From Butyrivibrio sp. (GTDB lineage Bacteria > Bacillota > Clostridia > Lachnospirales > Lachnospiraceae), in contig SVGC01000007.1 of NCBI GenBank assembly GCA_015056495.1, positions 62,001 through 126,000 of the forward strand: a DNA stretch of 64,000 nucleotides, read 5' to 3'. The notes under the pieces were generated by a model. It was given only the letters and a program-made list of their open reading frames with translations, was not told the origin of the DNA and ran no database searches. Below, one piece after another: positions 1 to 9,487 of this stretch; the stretch's first letter is position 1, and each line of letters opens with the position of its first letter. The translations under genes and the position numbers were made by a program.

Positions 1-2393
1 ACTCTCGTTGCGTAGATTGCCTCTCCATATTTCGAAAGCCATTTTCCCATATCTGTCATAGTTCTCAGAGCACCTTCAGGTATGCGTCCATCAGGCTGTG
101 GCCCTACATTTAAGGCAAGATTTCCACCCTTTGCAACTATGTCAGTAAGAAGACAGATTATCTCTCGTACACTCTTATATTTATCCTCATACTTGAAAGA
201 AAATGAGGTTCCCATAGTAATACAACTCTCCCACGGGATCATAAGCGGCTTTTCAGGAACGCACTGTTCTGGAGTAACATAGTTCTCATACTTGCCACCG
301 ATAGTCCTGTCTACACTTAAGACACCCGGATGCTTTTCTCTGACTTTATCCATAAGTTCCCCAAGATGGATATCTTCTCCTTCTTTTTCACATACCCATC
401 CAGCATCAAACCAAAAAGCGTCTATCGGTCCATAATTATCTGCAAGCTCATGCACCTGTGCATGTGTATATTCTTCAAATTTCTTCCAGATTTCAGGATA
501 TTTCTCCGGATCATAAGATGGTCCGCGCCAAGTATCATTGCCTTTTTCATATTTATTATTCCAATAATAAGGGCAATGCCAGTCCGCTTTTGAAAAATAA
601 GCAGTTATTCCTAGTCCTTCTTTCCTCATCTCATCAAAAAGATCTTTGCAGATATCCGCATGCTTTCCTTCTCTGTAAGGACATTCCTGACCTGTGATCT
701 TGTAGTCAGTATATTGGGTATCCCACATGCAAAATCCGTCATGATGTTTGGTTGTAAAGATAAAATATTTAAATCCGGCTCCAGCTGCAGCTTTTGCCCA
801 TTTTTCAGGCTGGAATCTGATAGGATTAAATGTCTTATTGAGTCCAAAATACTGTCGTTTAAACTCTTCCTTATCCTCAGTCCAATCAATCTCAGTTCTT
901 GACCAATCACCGTCTTCATCAGACAGAGCCCAAGACTCAACTACACCTATCTGTGAATATGCACCCCAATGCATCATAAGAGCCAGTTTTTGATCCTTGA
1001 ACCATTCCAACTTTTCCCTAACAGCCGGGTCTTCCGGATATACATAGCTCTCTTCTCTACTATAATTGTGTACACCTTCTTCAACCTTTTTTTCTTCGAG
1101 AACTGTACATACAAGTGATGCAAATAAAGAATTAGACCATGCAAACCAGTCTCTCGTATATTTTGAAGGGTCATCCTTGTGGAATCCTTCATGTGTATAT
1201 CCTGTACCTGCATCTGTATTTAATATTTCATTGATCAGATCGAGCTTTTCTTTGTTCTGTGTTGAAGTAAGTCCCTGCATTGACAAGGAAATATGCCATA
1301 TATAATCCTTTGGAGTATGTGGTGATCCGATACCGCGCGCTGATACACCTTCGTAATAATATGGATTTTCAGCACTAAGCACAGCTCGTCTTGTATTTAG
1401 ATATAACTCGTCTTTCTCAGAAATATCTGAAATCCATGGAATAGATAACAGACTTGGAACATTGGCATCATCCATAAATAGCTGATTTCCAAGACCATCA
1501 ACCTCATATGCATATACCTCATTGCCTTCGGCGTCTTTCATCTTTCCATACTTTTCAATGCCTTCAGTTACTTCTGCTAATAGCTTTTCTGCTATTTGTG
1601 CAATTTCATGTTTTCCTGCCACTTTTGACAAAGTAACTATATTTTTTAATGCAGTTGTTGCCAGTATATTTTCAGGAATGTTATATCCATATTTACAGGC
1701 ATCATCACTTGGTCTAAAACCAGACCAGATCATGCCTGTGTACACAACTGGATTTCCTTTACCATTTTCAGGAAGTGTATCTGTCTCAGGGCAATTTTCA
1801 CGGATAAAATAGTATGATGAATCTTCATGATGCTGCTCAGTTACCATCACTTTCAGAACTCGCTGTATCGCGTTAAATATCTCGTCAGTAAGTACTAAGC
1901 TATCTTGGGTAGCCTCGTAATACTTATAAAGTAACGTAATAGGATAACATAATGAATCCAGCTCATACTTTCGCTCCCACAACCATGGAGAATCTGAATC
2001 CGTATCATCTTTTGCCCAACATGCACCATTTGGTTCAACATTAAACGCATTGGCATATGGATCTATCTGTATAAATCTAAATTGCTTAACTATAAGACCA
2101 CGAATCAATTCTCTTATTTCAGGCACTTTGTGGATATATTTTATATAATGGCAAACCTGTGCACTGCTGTCCCTAAGCCACATTGCATTGATATCGCCAG
2201 TTATCAAAAAACTCGCATCCTCTCCCAGGCATCGTAAAGTTGTTTCAGCCGTATTAACAAAGCAGTTATAGAAAAACTCCCTGTTTTTATAGCTATCAAG
2301 TTCTTTAGGAAGATTATTTTCCAATTCCTTTCCAAGTTTTCTGATAGCTTCTTTTATTTGGTTTTCTTTCTCAATATTTCTATCTTTTATCAT
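1..2393 (-). CDS. GH125 exo-alpha-1,6-mannosidase fused to GH29 alpha-L-fucosidase (C-terminus beyond window)
   Basis: The frame is open from the ATG at 2393 to the window edge, 797 residues without a stop. I translated across the junction codon by codon and it stays in frame. Residues 1-430 carry GH125 signatures: MWLRDSSAQ (71-79), GFRPSDD (225-231, expected acid Asp), DDANVPSLLS (308-317), GIGSPHT (354-360) and HEGFHKDDPSKYTRDWFAWSNS (401-422, expected base Glu402). After a short linker (about 433-460), GH29 begins: MHWGAYS (474-480), TKHHDGFC, and FWFDAGW with the likely nucleophile Asp663. There is no signal peptide, so it should act in the cytoplasm. GH125 removes alpha-1,6-mannose from N-glycan mannosides and GH29 removes fucose. 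It starts 2 nt after the upstream GH29 gene ends, so it is the last visible gene of the operon. The GH29 C-terminal beta-sandwich is off the window. Confidence 0.9.
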   Translation of the reverse strand, partial: MIKDRNIEKENQIKEAIRKLGKELENNLPKELDSYKNREFFYNCFVNTAETTLRCLGEDASFLITGDINAMWLRDSSAQVCHYIKYIHKVPEIRELIRGLIVKQFRFIQIDPYANAFNVEPNGACWAKDDTDSDSPWLWERKYELDSLCYPITLLYKYYEATQDSLVLTDEIFNAIQRVLKVMVTEQHHEDSSYYFIRENCPETDTLPENGKGNPVVYTGMIWSGFRPSDDACKYGYNIPENILATTALKNIVTLSKVAGKHEIAQIAEKLLAEVTEGIEKYGKMKDAEGNEVYAYEVDGLGNQLFMDDANVPSLLSIPWISDISEKDELYLNTRRAVLSAENPYYYEGVSARGIGSPHTPKDYIWHISLSMQGLTSTQNKEKLDLINEILNTDAGTGYTHEGFHKDDPSKYTRDWFAWSNSLFASLVCTVLEEKKVEEGVHNYSREESYVYPEDPAVREKLEWFKDQKLALMMHWGAYSQIGVVESWALSDEDGDWSRTEIDWTEDKEEFKRQYFGLNKTFNPIRFQPEKWAKAAAGAGFKYFIFTTKHHDGFCMWDTQYTDYKITGQECPYREGKHADICKDLFDEMRKEGLGITAYFSKADWHCPYYWNNKYEKGNDTWRGPSYDPEKYPEIWKKFEEYTHAQVHELADNYGPIDAFWFDAGWVCEKEGEDIHLGELMDKVREKHPGVLSVDRTIGGKYENYVTPEQCVPEKPLMIPWESCITMGTSFSFKYEDKYKSVREIICLLTDIVAKGGNLALNVGPQPDGRIPEGALRTMTDMGKWLSKYGEAIYATR

Positions 2394-2395
2394 GT

Positions 2396-3844
2396 TTACC
2401 TCTCAGCATATACCCCAACAAATCTCAGAGTCGGACAAACTCTGGAATCATTGATTTCTATCTTTATTTCATCCGTCATAATATTCTCTATCCTGACTAT
2501 CTTTTTATATCCAACAGTTGTCCCTTTACATAATTCTTCAAATTCGTTGTCTTTTTTATAATAAATTGTAAATTGTTCTATTCTCTGACTCTTTAAGATA
2601 TTTTCCTGTAAAACAATATATTTTAGGCCCTTTTGCTCATTCCATCGTATAGAAAAAGCTATTTCTCTTTTCCCCTGTGGTGCCATGTAATACTTATCAT
2701 CATCAATAAGTATATTCTCGATATCGCAGTCATTTTGGCATGGCACATCTATCTTTTCTATAACAGCATCTAACGCTACATTATTTTTTTCACTAAAGCT
2801 CGCCTTGATATAATGTCCTAGTTCTTTGAGCCTTTCGACATCTTTTGGAGAGAACAGACCTTCTTTATTAACTGGGACATTTAATAAAAATGTGGCATTT
2901 CCTCCAACAGAATTTTCATAAATATCTATAAGTTCAGATAAAGCCTTGACCTTATCATCTTCATCAGCATGGTAGAACCAGCCTGGTCTTATCGATGTAT
3001 TTACTTCTGCTGGATACCATATCAAATTCCCCTCATTTTGCAGGATTTCACGGCTACCAAGATCCCTATCGCTAGCCTTTATAGTCCTTAAGCCTGATGT
3101 ATCCTGTTCGTTTGTCTGTGATATGCTGGCTGTATATTCCGTCTCGCATGTTCTATAAGGAACAACGCTCCATTCACTCTCCCTTGTATCTCCGGCTTCA
3201 TTGCCGCACCATCTGATATCCGGGCCGCATATATTAATGCAGGCATTTGGAGCATATTTTCTTATAGTTTCGTAATATCTCGGAAAATCATATAACTGTT
3301 TTTTCCCATTAGGACCTTCGCCGCAAGCACCATCGAGCCACACCGTATATATTTCTCCATATCCTGTAAGAAGCTCTGTCAGCTGATTGATAAAAAAATT
3401 GTCATATGCCTTTCCCTGTCCGTACAGTTCATTATTTCTATCCCAAGGTGAAAGATATATGCCAAATTTCATACCTTCATCAGCGCAGGCACTGGAAAGT
3501 TCTTTTACTATATCTCCCTTGCCATTCTTGTATGGGCTTTTGGCAATAGTATGCTCTGTATATTTACTTGGCCACAAACAGAAACCATCGTGATGCTTAC
3601 ACGTAAGTATGATTCCTCTCATTCCAGCGGCTTTCATACTTGTAACCCATTGTCTTGCGGATAGATTTAAAGGATTAAAAATATTCTCATTTTCAGTACC
3701 ATCTCCCCATTCCCTATCAGTAAAGGTGTTCACAGTAAAATGTATGAACCCTGTAAACTCCATTTTCTGATAAGATACCTGTCTTGGAGAAGGAACAATT
3801 CTTACCAGTCTTTCATCAAGTGCATCTATTTCGGATATTTTCAT
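2396..3844 (-). CDS. GH29 alpha-L-fucosidase (B-type)
   Basis: This 482-residue cytoplasmic enzyme hydrolyses alpha-L-fucosides. The barrel shows GFIHFTVNTF near the N-terminus, the TCKHHDGFCLW motif, and TVWLDGACGEG with the expected nucleophile Asp. A C-terminal beta-sandwich (about residues 350-482) follows. The long insert after the nucleophile and the overall pattern resemble GH29 subfamily B, whose members favour alpha-1,3/1,4-fucose on antennae; that specificity is inferred. The ATG at 3844 overlaps the stop of the upstream gene as ATGA. A TTG further upstream at 3862 is in frame, but the GGGAG site fits 3844 better. It sits between the propeller gene and the GH125::GH29 fusion, so the operon has two different fucosidases. 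Confidence 0.88.
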   Translation of the reverse strand: MKISEIDALDERLVRIVPSPRQVSYQKMEFTGFIHFTVNTFTDREWGDGTENENIFNPLNLSARQWVTSMKAAGMRGIILTCKHHDGFCLWPSKYTEHTIAKSPYKNGKGDIVKELSSACADEGMKFGIYLSPWDRNNELYGQGKAYDNFFINQLTELLTGYGEIYTVWLDGACGEGPNGKKQLYDFPRYYETIRKYAPNACINICGPDIRWCGNEAGDTRESEWSVVPYRTCETEYTASISQTNEQDTSGLRTIKASDRDLGSREILQNEGNLIWYPAEVNTSIRPGWFYHADEDDKVKALSELIDIYENSVGGNATFLLNVPVNKEGLFSPKDVERLKELGHYIKASFSEKNNVALDAVIEKIDVPCQNDCDIENILIDDDKYYMAPQGKREIAFSIRWNEQKGLKYIVLQENILKSQRIEQFTIYYKKDNEFEELCKGTTVGYKKIVRIENIMTDEIKIEINDSRVCPTLRFVGVYAER

Positions 3845-5643
3845 TCTTTCTTGTTCTCCCAATGAAGGTCTTTTAATGTCACTACTATTTTTTTATTTAT
3901 GTCTGTTTTCTCTATGTCTTGAACCATATCAGGATCACTATCTCTATCAGGGATTTTTCTCGGCATAGCTGTTCTCAAGACCATATAAACGATTTCATCA
4001 ACTGCCGTATAGAAACGCTCTGTCCTATGCTTCACTTCGCCTGTTTCCGAATCTGATAATACAATCTCATTTGTATAATTATCCGTATCTATATCAATTT
4101 TTAAACTTAACAAGTGCTTATAATCTGCTTTACATAATCCATTTACTGCTGTTACCTGAGATGAAACTAATCCAGTACTATCAAAAATAATTCTTGTTGC
4201 CACCTGATATTTGGAATCACATAGTTCAATATAAAAGCTATCTGTGTTGATTTCTTCAATATCTATAACTGCAGATAAAACTTTAATATTCCCTGTATAG
4301 GTGATAGTTTTACAATAGTCCGTAGAATTACGATCTTCTAAATAGATCTGGTTCTTATCCACAATTGCCCTAGTTCTGATAGGCTCGTATACATGTGTTA
4401 ATTGTTGTATATTGCAACACTTGTCATTTTCGTATTCAAGAGCATTCACTGGTATTTTTGCAAACCAGATATCTTCTTTATTAACAGAGTAAGTAAGATA
4501 CCAATATCCGCTATCAGGTGCATCATCTTTACATTTGTTGTACCATGATAATCCTCTCATATACTGAGGACCATAATCTTTCCATATTCCCTTATAACGC
4601 ATTGGCGGCACTTCTCCATGAAGCATCCTCATATTGTCAAAGTCAATGCCATTGCTGCTAAAAGTAACACACAATGGCCATCTATGAACGGATTCGAGAG
4701 TTGGGTCATATGCTAATATATACTTATTATCAGCTACCTTTTCTCCCCATATCTTCTGACCACTCATAACAAGACTTGGTTCGAAACGGATTTTTCCAAA
4801 ATGTTCGCCTCCGTCATTACTTCTAGCTACATATGATTTTTTCCATAATGCAATCACACTACTCTCATCTATCTTATATGAGCAAAAAGCCTCATATCTC
4901 TCACCATTATCTTTATGCTTTATTCGTATAAGAGGATCAATATCTCCGTTCTCTTCTGCCCATTGCTGGACAACAAGCGGTTCCTCTAAAAGCTCTTTAC
5001 ACGCATCTACAAAACCAATATCTTTGCATTGTGTGTATATTGGGTAGTTTAATTGGTCATCTTGCCATCCAGCCTGATAGTTAGGTCTTATAAAATATAT
5101 GTCGCCAAGCTCACCATCCGTCTTTAATTCTCTGACGACTCTTCCTATTCCATAGTTATCCCAATTGACCATCCAGAACTTTGGAGAATAACCATAAAAA
5201 CCAAGCAAAAGCATTTTATTATTTTTACTTCTATAAAATCCCATACGTTGATGCATAAATGCATACGTTGTTCCGTCAAAACTATGATGTATATTTTTAT
5301 AATCATCTAATTCGCATTTAGGGATTAGATATTTAGGAAAAGATATTTTAAAATCCCCCCACTTTTCCCCATCTATAGACGAAGCAATAACACTTATGCC
5401 AGGTCCTACATGCTCATCTTTGGGAGTGCAAAGGTACTGCACATAAAATTTGCCATTGAAAAAAGCCATATCCGGCGCGTGCTTATAGGTGTAATCTGTT
5501 CCATCTGAATCTTCAGGATGATCCCTGTCAGCTGAAACAATCTGTCGTATCCTTGCACCAAGAATAGCCTTTAACTGTCCATGATGGTAATCTATATTTG
5601 GTTTTTCAAGCCCAACATATCTAGGTGTTTCTATGCCTTTCAT
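3841..5643 (-). CDS. sialidase-like beta-propeller glycosidase of uncertain family
   Basis: This is a 600-residue protein with no signal peptide. Its repeats look like a sialidase or GH43-type propeller: HAPDMAFFNGKFYVQY near residue 55 and ARSNDGGEHFG near residue 275, an Asp-box-like turn. A C-terminal beta-rich part covers about residues 430-600. I do not see the FRIP motif and cannot place the arginine triad of GH33 sialidases, so exo-sialidase is only one option. ATGA overlaps on both sides couple it to GH35 upstream and GH29 downstream. That position suggests it removes a terminal sugar from the same glycan. The assignment to an enzyme rests on fold resemblance and neighbours only. Confidence 0.6.
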   Translation of the reverse strand: MKGIETPRYVGLEKPNIDYHHGQLKAILGARIRQIVSADRDHPEDSDGTDYTYKHAPDMAFFNGKFYVQYLCTPKDEHVGPGISVIASSIDGEKWGDFKISFPKYLIPKCELDDYKNIHHSFDGTTYAFMHQRMGFYRSKNNKMLLLGFYGYSPKFWMVNWDNYGIGRVVRELKTDGELGDIYFIRPNYQAGWQDDQLNYPIYTQCKDIGFVDACKELLEEPLVVQQWAEENGDIDPLIRIKHKDNGERYEAFCSYKIDESSVIALWKKSYVARSNDGGEHFGKIRFEPSLVMSGQKIWGEKVADNKYILAYDPTLESVHRWPLCVTFSSNGIDFDNMRMLHGEVPPMRYKGIWKDYGPQYMRGLSWYNKCKDDAPDSGYWYLTYSVNKEDIWFAKIPVNALEYENDKCCNIQQLTHVYEPIRTRAIVDKNQIYLEDRNSTDYCKTITYTGNIKVLSAVIDIEEINTDSFYIELCDSKYQVATRIIFDSTGLVSSQVTAVNGLCKADYKHLLSLKIDIDTDNYTNEIVLSDSETGEVKHRTERFYTAVDEIVYMVLRTAMPRKIPDRDSDPDMVQDIEKTDINKKIVVTLKDLHWENKKE

Positions 5644-7397
5644 AGTTCTTCCTTATCCACAAATACTACTTCCGGTCTGATACATTCATCCAGTTCCAAT
5701 ATCTCTATTACATTTTCACCTGTTCTGAGCAGTGGCGCCGGAACATACAATGTTTTCTGAGGTCCCGCAGTATTATAGAACCTGCCTATATTGAAACCAT
5801 TGATCCAAATAAATCCTTTTGAAAATCCTATCGGCTTTATAAATGTATCCTTTACTGTATCTATATCTAGCAAAGCTTTGTAAAATCCAGGCTTACAAGA
5901 TTCAATATTCTTGTTTATCTGCTTATAGCTGATTCTAGTAATATCGGATAGATCTATAGGATAAGTCTTCCATCCAAAATGGTATCTGTTTGCAATTCTG
6001 ACTCCCCTACAGATGCCTTTTTTATCAAAAATATGTCCACCATAATTGACTCTTCCCATATCCTCAACAACTATCTTTACTTGGGCTTTTTCTCCAAAAC
6101 AAAGGCCAAATTGCACCTGATCCCACCTTTTTCCGGTAGCCTCTTTTATTCCCTGCAGTCTATCGTCTATATATACAGATGCTCTGTCTGCAAGACCATC
6201 TATTTCAAGCTCCAGTTCTTCGAAAGGGCCTTCAAATTCTGTTGTATAGACCGCTATACCACTTCCAAGATTCATCTCTTCAAAAGATAATGGCGCTCTG
6301 CTGTCTATGGGCGCTGCAAGCTTATCCAGATTATCAAATAAATCCGCTTTGTAGGTAAACTCCAGCTTTCCATATGCTTTTTTCTCACTGTTTAAGGCTG
6401 TTATCGGCAGTTTCTTATTAAAGATTTTCTCTAATCTGTCATGTATTTCATAGTATTTATCAGTAAGATCACCACATTCACTTACCGGACAGTTATAGTC
6501 ATAGCTTGTAACTACCGGCTGAATATGTTCATCATAATTTGCGCCGTTCAAAAGTCCAAAATTTGTACCACCATGGAACATGTACAAATTTACAGAATGC
6601 CCTGCAGACACCATTTCTTCAAATACGTCAGCTGTCTCCCCGCTTTCTCTTTCATGGTGCTGCTCATACCAATGATCAAACCACCCATTCCAATATTCCA
6701 TGCACATTTGTGGTTGATCATTTCTAAATTGTCTTAATAAATTAAAATTGTCCTTAGGATTACTGCCAAAATTGACAGTTGCCAGAACTCCTTCCAGAGT
6801 TCCTCCACTCAACATGAAGTATCCAGGTCCATCTGATGTGAACATCAAGCAAGACACCTGTTCTTCTTCATATATTTCTTGTATTTTTTCTAAATACTCC
6901 CTATCATCACCAAAGCTGCCATATTCATTTTCTATTTGAACGGCAATGATATTTCCGCCATTTTCAATAAGCCTCGGCCTGATGATCCTAAACAATTCAT
7001 GATAATATGCTCTTACCTTTTTAAGGAATGGTTCATTATTGCACCTTATCTTTATCTCCGGATCTTTTAACAGCCAATATGGTAGACCACCCATGGACAT
7101 TTCAGCACATGTATAAGGACCCGGACGTAGTATTACATATAGCCCCACCCTCGCTGCTTCATCGATAAATCTTCCTATGTCCAGGATACCTTGAAAATCA
7201 AAGCTGCCTTCCTGCTTCTCATGCTGATTCCAGCAGGTAACGGTCTCAACTGTATTGAACCCGCACTGTTTTAATTTCATAAGTCGATCATGCCAGTATT
7301 CCGGCACAACACGGAAATAATGTATTGCGCCGGATAATATCTGAATTGGCTTATTATCAAGGTAAAATTGTTTTTCATCAAAGGATAGTCTACTCAT
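5640..7397 (-). CDS. GH35 beta-galactosidase
   Basis: This 585-residue enzyme should release terminal beta-galactose from imported oligosaccharides in the cytoplasm. The barrel is intact: SGAIHYFR (about 22-29), ETVTCWNQHE (51-60), RPGPYTCAE (91-99), QIENEYG with the acid/base Glu158, and MCMEYWNGW with the nucleophile Glu234. GGTNFG follows. The C-terminal 250 residues look like the jelly-roll domains of short GH35 enzymes. The length matches bacterial single-unit GH35 proteins. There is no signal peptide. It lies 7 nt downstream of GH130 and overlaps the next gene by 4 nt. In this setting N-acetyllactosamine antennae are the likely substrate, which is inferred. Confidence 0.92.
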   Translation of the reverse strand: MSRLSFDEKQFYLDNKPIQILSGAIHYFRVVPEYWHDRLMKLKQCGFNTVETVTCWNQHEKQEGSFDFQGILDIGRFIDEAARVGLYVILRPGPYTCAEMSMGGLPYWLLKDPEIKIRCNNEPFLKKVRAYYHELFRIIRPRLIENGGNIIAVQIENEYGSFGDDREYLEKIQEIYEEEQVSCLMFTSDGPGYFMLSGGTLEGVLATVNFGSNPKDNFNLLRQFRNDQPQMCMEYWNGWFDHWYEQHHERESGETADVFEEMVSAGHSVNLYMFHGGTNFGLLNGANYDEHIQPVVTSYDYNCPVSECGDLTDKYYEIHDRLEKIFNKKLPITALNSEKKAYGKLEFTYKADLFDNLDKLAAPIDSRAPLSFEEMNLGSGIAVYTTEFEGPFEELELEIDGLADRASVYIDDRLQGIKEATGKRWDQVQFGLCFGEKAQVKIVVEDMGRVNYGGHIFDKKGICRGVRIANRYHFGWKTYPIDLSDITRISYKQINKNIESCKPGFYKALLDIDTVKDTFIKPIGFSKGFIWINGFNIGRFYNTAGPQKTLYVPAPLLRTGENVIEILELDECIRPEVVFVDKEEL

Positions 7398-7404
7398 AAT
7401 AATC

Positions 7405-8403
7405 TCAGGATTCCTGTAATGGGTATTTTTTAATCCAACTTAAAAGTTCATCCACAGTAGTAAATGCTAGTCCTGTAACTGTATCAGCACAGCCATAGTA
7501 TATTGCAATCCTTCCAGTATCAGCATCAGTAAGGGCTGCACAAGGGAATACAACATTTGGAACATCACCGCACTGTTCGTACTGCATTTCAGGAGCAAGG
7601 ATGTAAAATCTTGATCTTCCTATAACTTTCCATGGCTGATCCTTATCTAGAAGAGCGCAGCCCATTCTATAAACAAAACCGTTACATGTATTCAGAACGC
7701 CATGATAGATCAATAGCCAACCTTCATCAGTTTCAATCGGGCATGGACCAGCTCCAATCTTAGTTGACTGCCATGCAGAGGCATCTCCCTTAAAAGTTCC
7801 CATTACATACCTGTGATGTCCCCAATAGTCCATATCCGGACTCTGGCTGTAGAATATGTCGCCAAAAGGTGTATGGCCATTATCGCTTGGTCTGCTAAGC
7901 ATTGCGTAATTGCCGTTTATCTTTCTGGGGAACAGCACTCCATTCCTGTTAAATGGCAAAAATGCATTTTCAAGCTGAACAAACTTCTTAAAATCATATG
8001 TGTAGGCAATTCCAATTGTAGGGCCATGATAGCCGTTGCACCATGTCACATAGTATCTGTCTTCGATAAACACTACTCTTGGATCGTATCTGTATTCTCT
8101 GTTAAGTATTTCATCGTCTTCTCCGACAAACTCTATAGGTTTATCGCTTATATCCCAATGAATGGCGTCCTTACTAAACCCCACATATATATCCATGCTG
8201 ACACCCATGCTGTCACATCTGAATACTCCGGCAAAGCCATCTTTAAAAGGAACAACTGCACTGTTAAAGATGCTGTTGGCTATACTTGTATCATGTCTGC
8301 CTATAATCGGGTTTTCCGAATATCTCCATACAGGCATTTTGTATCCTTCCGGTTTATCCTGCCATGGAATGTTTTTTAATCCCTTACCTATGATTTTTCC
8401 CAT
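7405..8403 (-). CDS. GH130 beta-1,4-mannoside phosphorylase
   Basis: This 332-residue five-bladed propeller of the GH130 type phosphorolyses beta-mannosides to mannose-1-phosphate. Visible landmarks are NPIIGRHD near the N-terminus, [17 protein letters not shown] with the catalytic Asp region, [16 protein letters not shown], and [21 protein letters not shown]. The ATG at 8403 has a GAGG site 8 nt upstream; an in-frame TTG at 8430 has no site. Known GH130 substrates include Man-beta-1,4-GlcNAc from the N-glycan core and Man-beta-1,4-Glc. The neighbouring GH38, GH125, GH20, GH35 and GH29 enzymes favour Man-GlcNAc here. Specificity is inferred from context. It is the first enzyme gene after the transporter block. 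Confidence 0.88.
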   Translation of the reverse strand: MGKIIGKGLKNIPWQDKPEGYKMPVWRYSENPIIGRHDTSIANSIFNSAVVPFKDGFAGVFRCDSMGVSMDIYVGFSKDAIHWDISDKPIEFVGEDDEILNREYRYDPRVVFIEDRYYVTWCNGYHGPTIGIAYTYDFKKFVQLENAFLPFNRNGVLFPRKINGNYAMLSRPSDNGHTPFGDIFYSQSPDMDYWGHHRYVMGTFKGDASAWQSTKIGAGPCPIETDEGWLLIYHGVLNTCNGFVYRMGCALLDKDQPWKVIGRSRFYILAPEMQYEQCGDVPNVVFPCAALTDADTGRIAIYYGCADTVTGLAFTTVDELLSWIKKYPLQES

Positions 8404-8497
8404 TGTAATTACCTCATTTCTACGCCTCAAAACGCTTTTTCTATTTTCATCTCTTTCAGGAATTGCTAATTAATCAGCATTCCGCTATATTCGTGGA

Positions 8498-9487
8498 TTA
8501 ATCGCCACCAAGTCCGCTTCTTTCAACACCCTGTACAAATCTCTTCTGTACGAACATGTACATGATAAGCAGCGGAAGTATTGTAAGCAGTGCACATGCA
8601 GAAGCTACTGCAGTCTGAACATAAGGAGATTCATATTCAACAACATAATTGGTCGGAACAAGTGACTCAATATCCATGATTGCCCATCTCATATTGCCTT
8701 GTATCTGAGTCATTCTAAGCGGCAGCTGCAGTTTGGTAGAGCTCAGCAGAGACATATAATATGTGTCTGCATAATTCCATACAAAACTAAGGACTATTAC
8801 TGTCAAAAGAGATGATGAAATGCCCGGAAGCACAATCTTAAAGAATGTCTTTAAAAATCCCGCTCCGTCCACATATGCCGCTTCTTCTATAGATAGCGGG
8901 AACTGCCTGAAGCTCTGGCGAAGTATATAAATATACAAGCCACCCTTAACGCCCATTCCCGTTGCCGCCAATATGTATATTGATGCCGGCGAGCCTATCA
9001 GGTTAAGAGGCGATCCTGTTACAGCTTCAATAATTCCAAAAATATCGAAATTTCTGAAGGATATATACTGAGCCAGCATAATTGATTGTGGCGGAACAAT
9101 TATTGTAAAAATAACCAGTCCAAAAAGAAGATTACTTCCTTTAAATCTAAGCCTTGTAAATGAATAGGCCGCCAGCGCCGCACACAAAGTCTGAAGGATT
9201 GCTAATATGGCCGTGTTTCCAAGGCTGTATCCAAGTGCTTTCCAGTAGTCCAATATCAGAAATGCCTCTGTCATGGACTGCAAAGATACTGCAGAAGGAA
9301 TCCATACGGAATTTTTCATTCCAAGTGCGCTTTGAGCTGTAATTGCCTCCTTCAAAGTCGACAGAATCGGTGTAATAATTACAAATCCAAGACAAATAAG
9401 AATTACATATCTGAACAGACTCATCAGGAAGTTAACTGCATTTTTCCTCACCGAAAGCGGATTCATATTTTTAAATTTACTTATCAT
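8498..9487 (-). CDS. carbohydrate ABC transporter permease, MalG/CUT1 type (second pair)
   Basis: This 329-residue integral membrane protein has about six hydrophobic segments and the EAA loop EEAAYVDGAGFLKTFFKIVLP in its second half, which docks on the ATPase. It forms the inner half of a sugar import channel with the upstream MalF-type protein. The ATG at 9487 has a GGGAG site; a TTG at 9523 is also in frame. It overlaps the upstream permease by 11 nt. An insert around residues 155-185 (FGIIEAVTGSPLNL) and the long segment before the last helix (MRWAIMDIESLVPTN) are larger than in typical MalG. No ATP-binding subunit is encoded in the window, so a shared MsmK-like ATPase elsewhere is likely. 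Confidence 0.88.
   Translation of the reverse strand: MISKFKNMNPLSVRKNAVNFLMSLFRYVILICLGFVIITPILSTLKEAITAQSALGMKNSVWIPSAVSLQSMTEAFLILDYWKALGYSLGNTAILAILQTLCAALAAYSFTRLRFKGSNLLFGLVIFTIIVPPQSIMLAQYISFRNFDIFGIIEAVTGSPLNLIGSPASIYILAATGMGVKGGLYIYILRQSFRQFPLSIEEAAYVDGAGFLKTFFKIVLPGISSSLLTVIVLSFVWNYADTYYMSLLSSTKLQLPLRMTQIQGNMRWAIMDIESLVPTNYVVEYESPYVQTAVASACALLTILPLLIMYMFVQKRFVQGVERSGLGGD

Noticed and set aside
626..1213. Two minus-strand frames (626-940, 974-1213) within the fusion gene
   Set aside because: They are in another frame than the continuous GH125::GH29 frame, which contains all the conserved motifs.
7813..8379. 188-residue open frame opposite GH130
   Set aside because: It is the antisense shadow of a clear GH130 gene.
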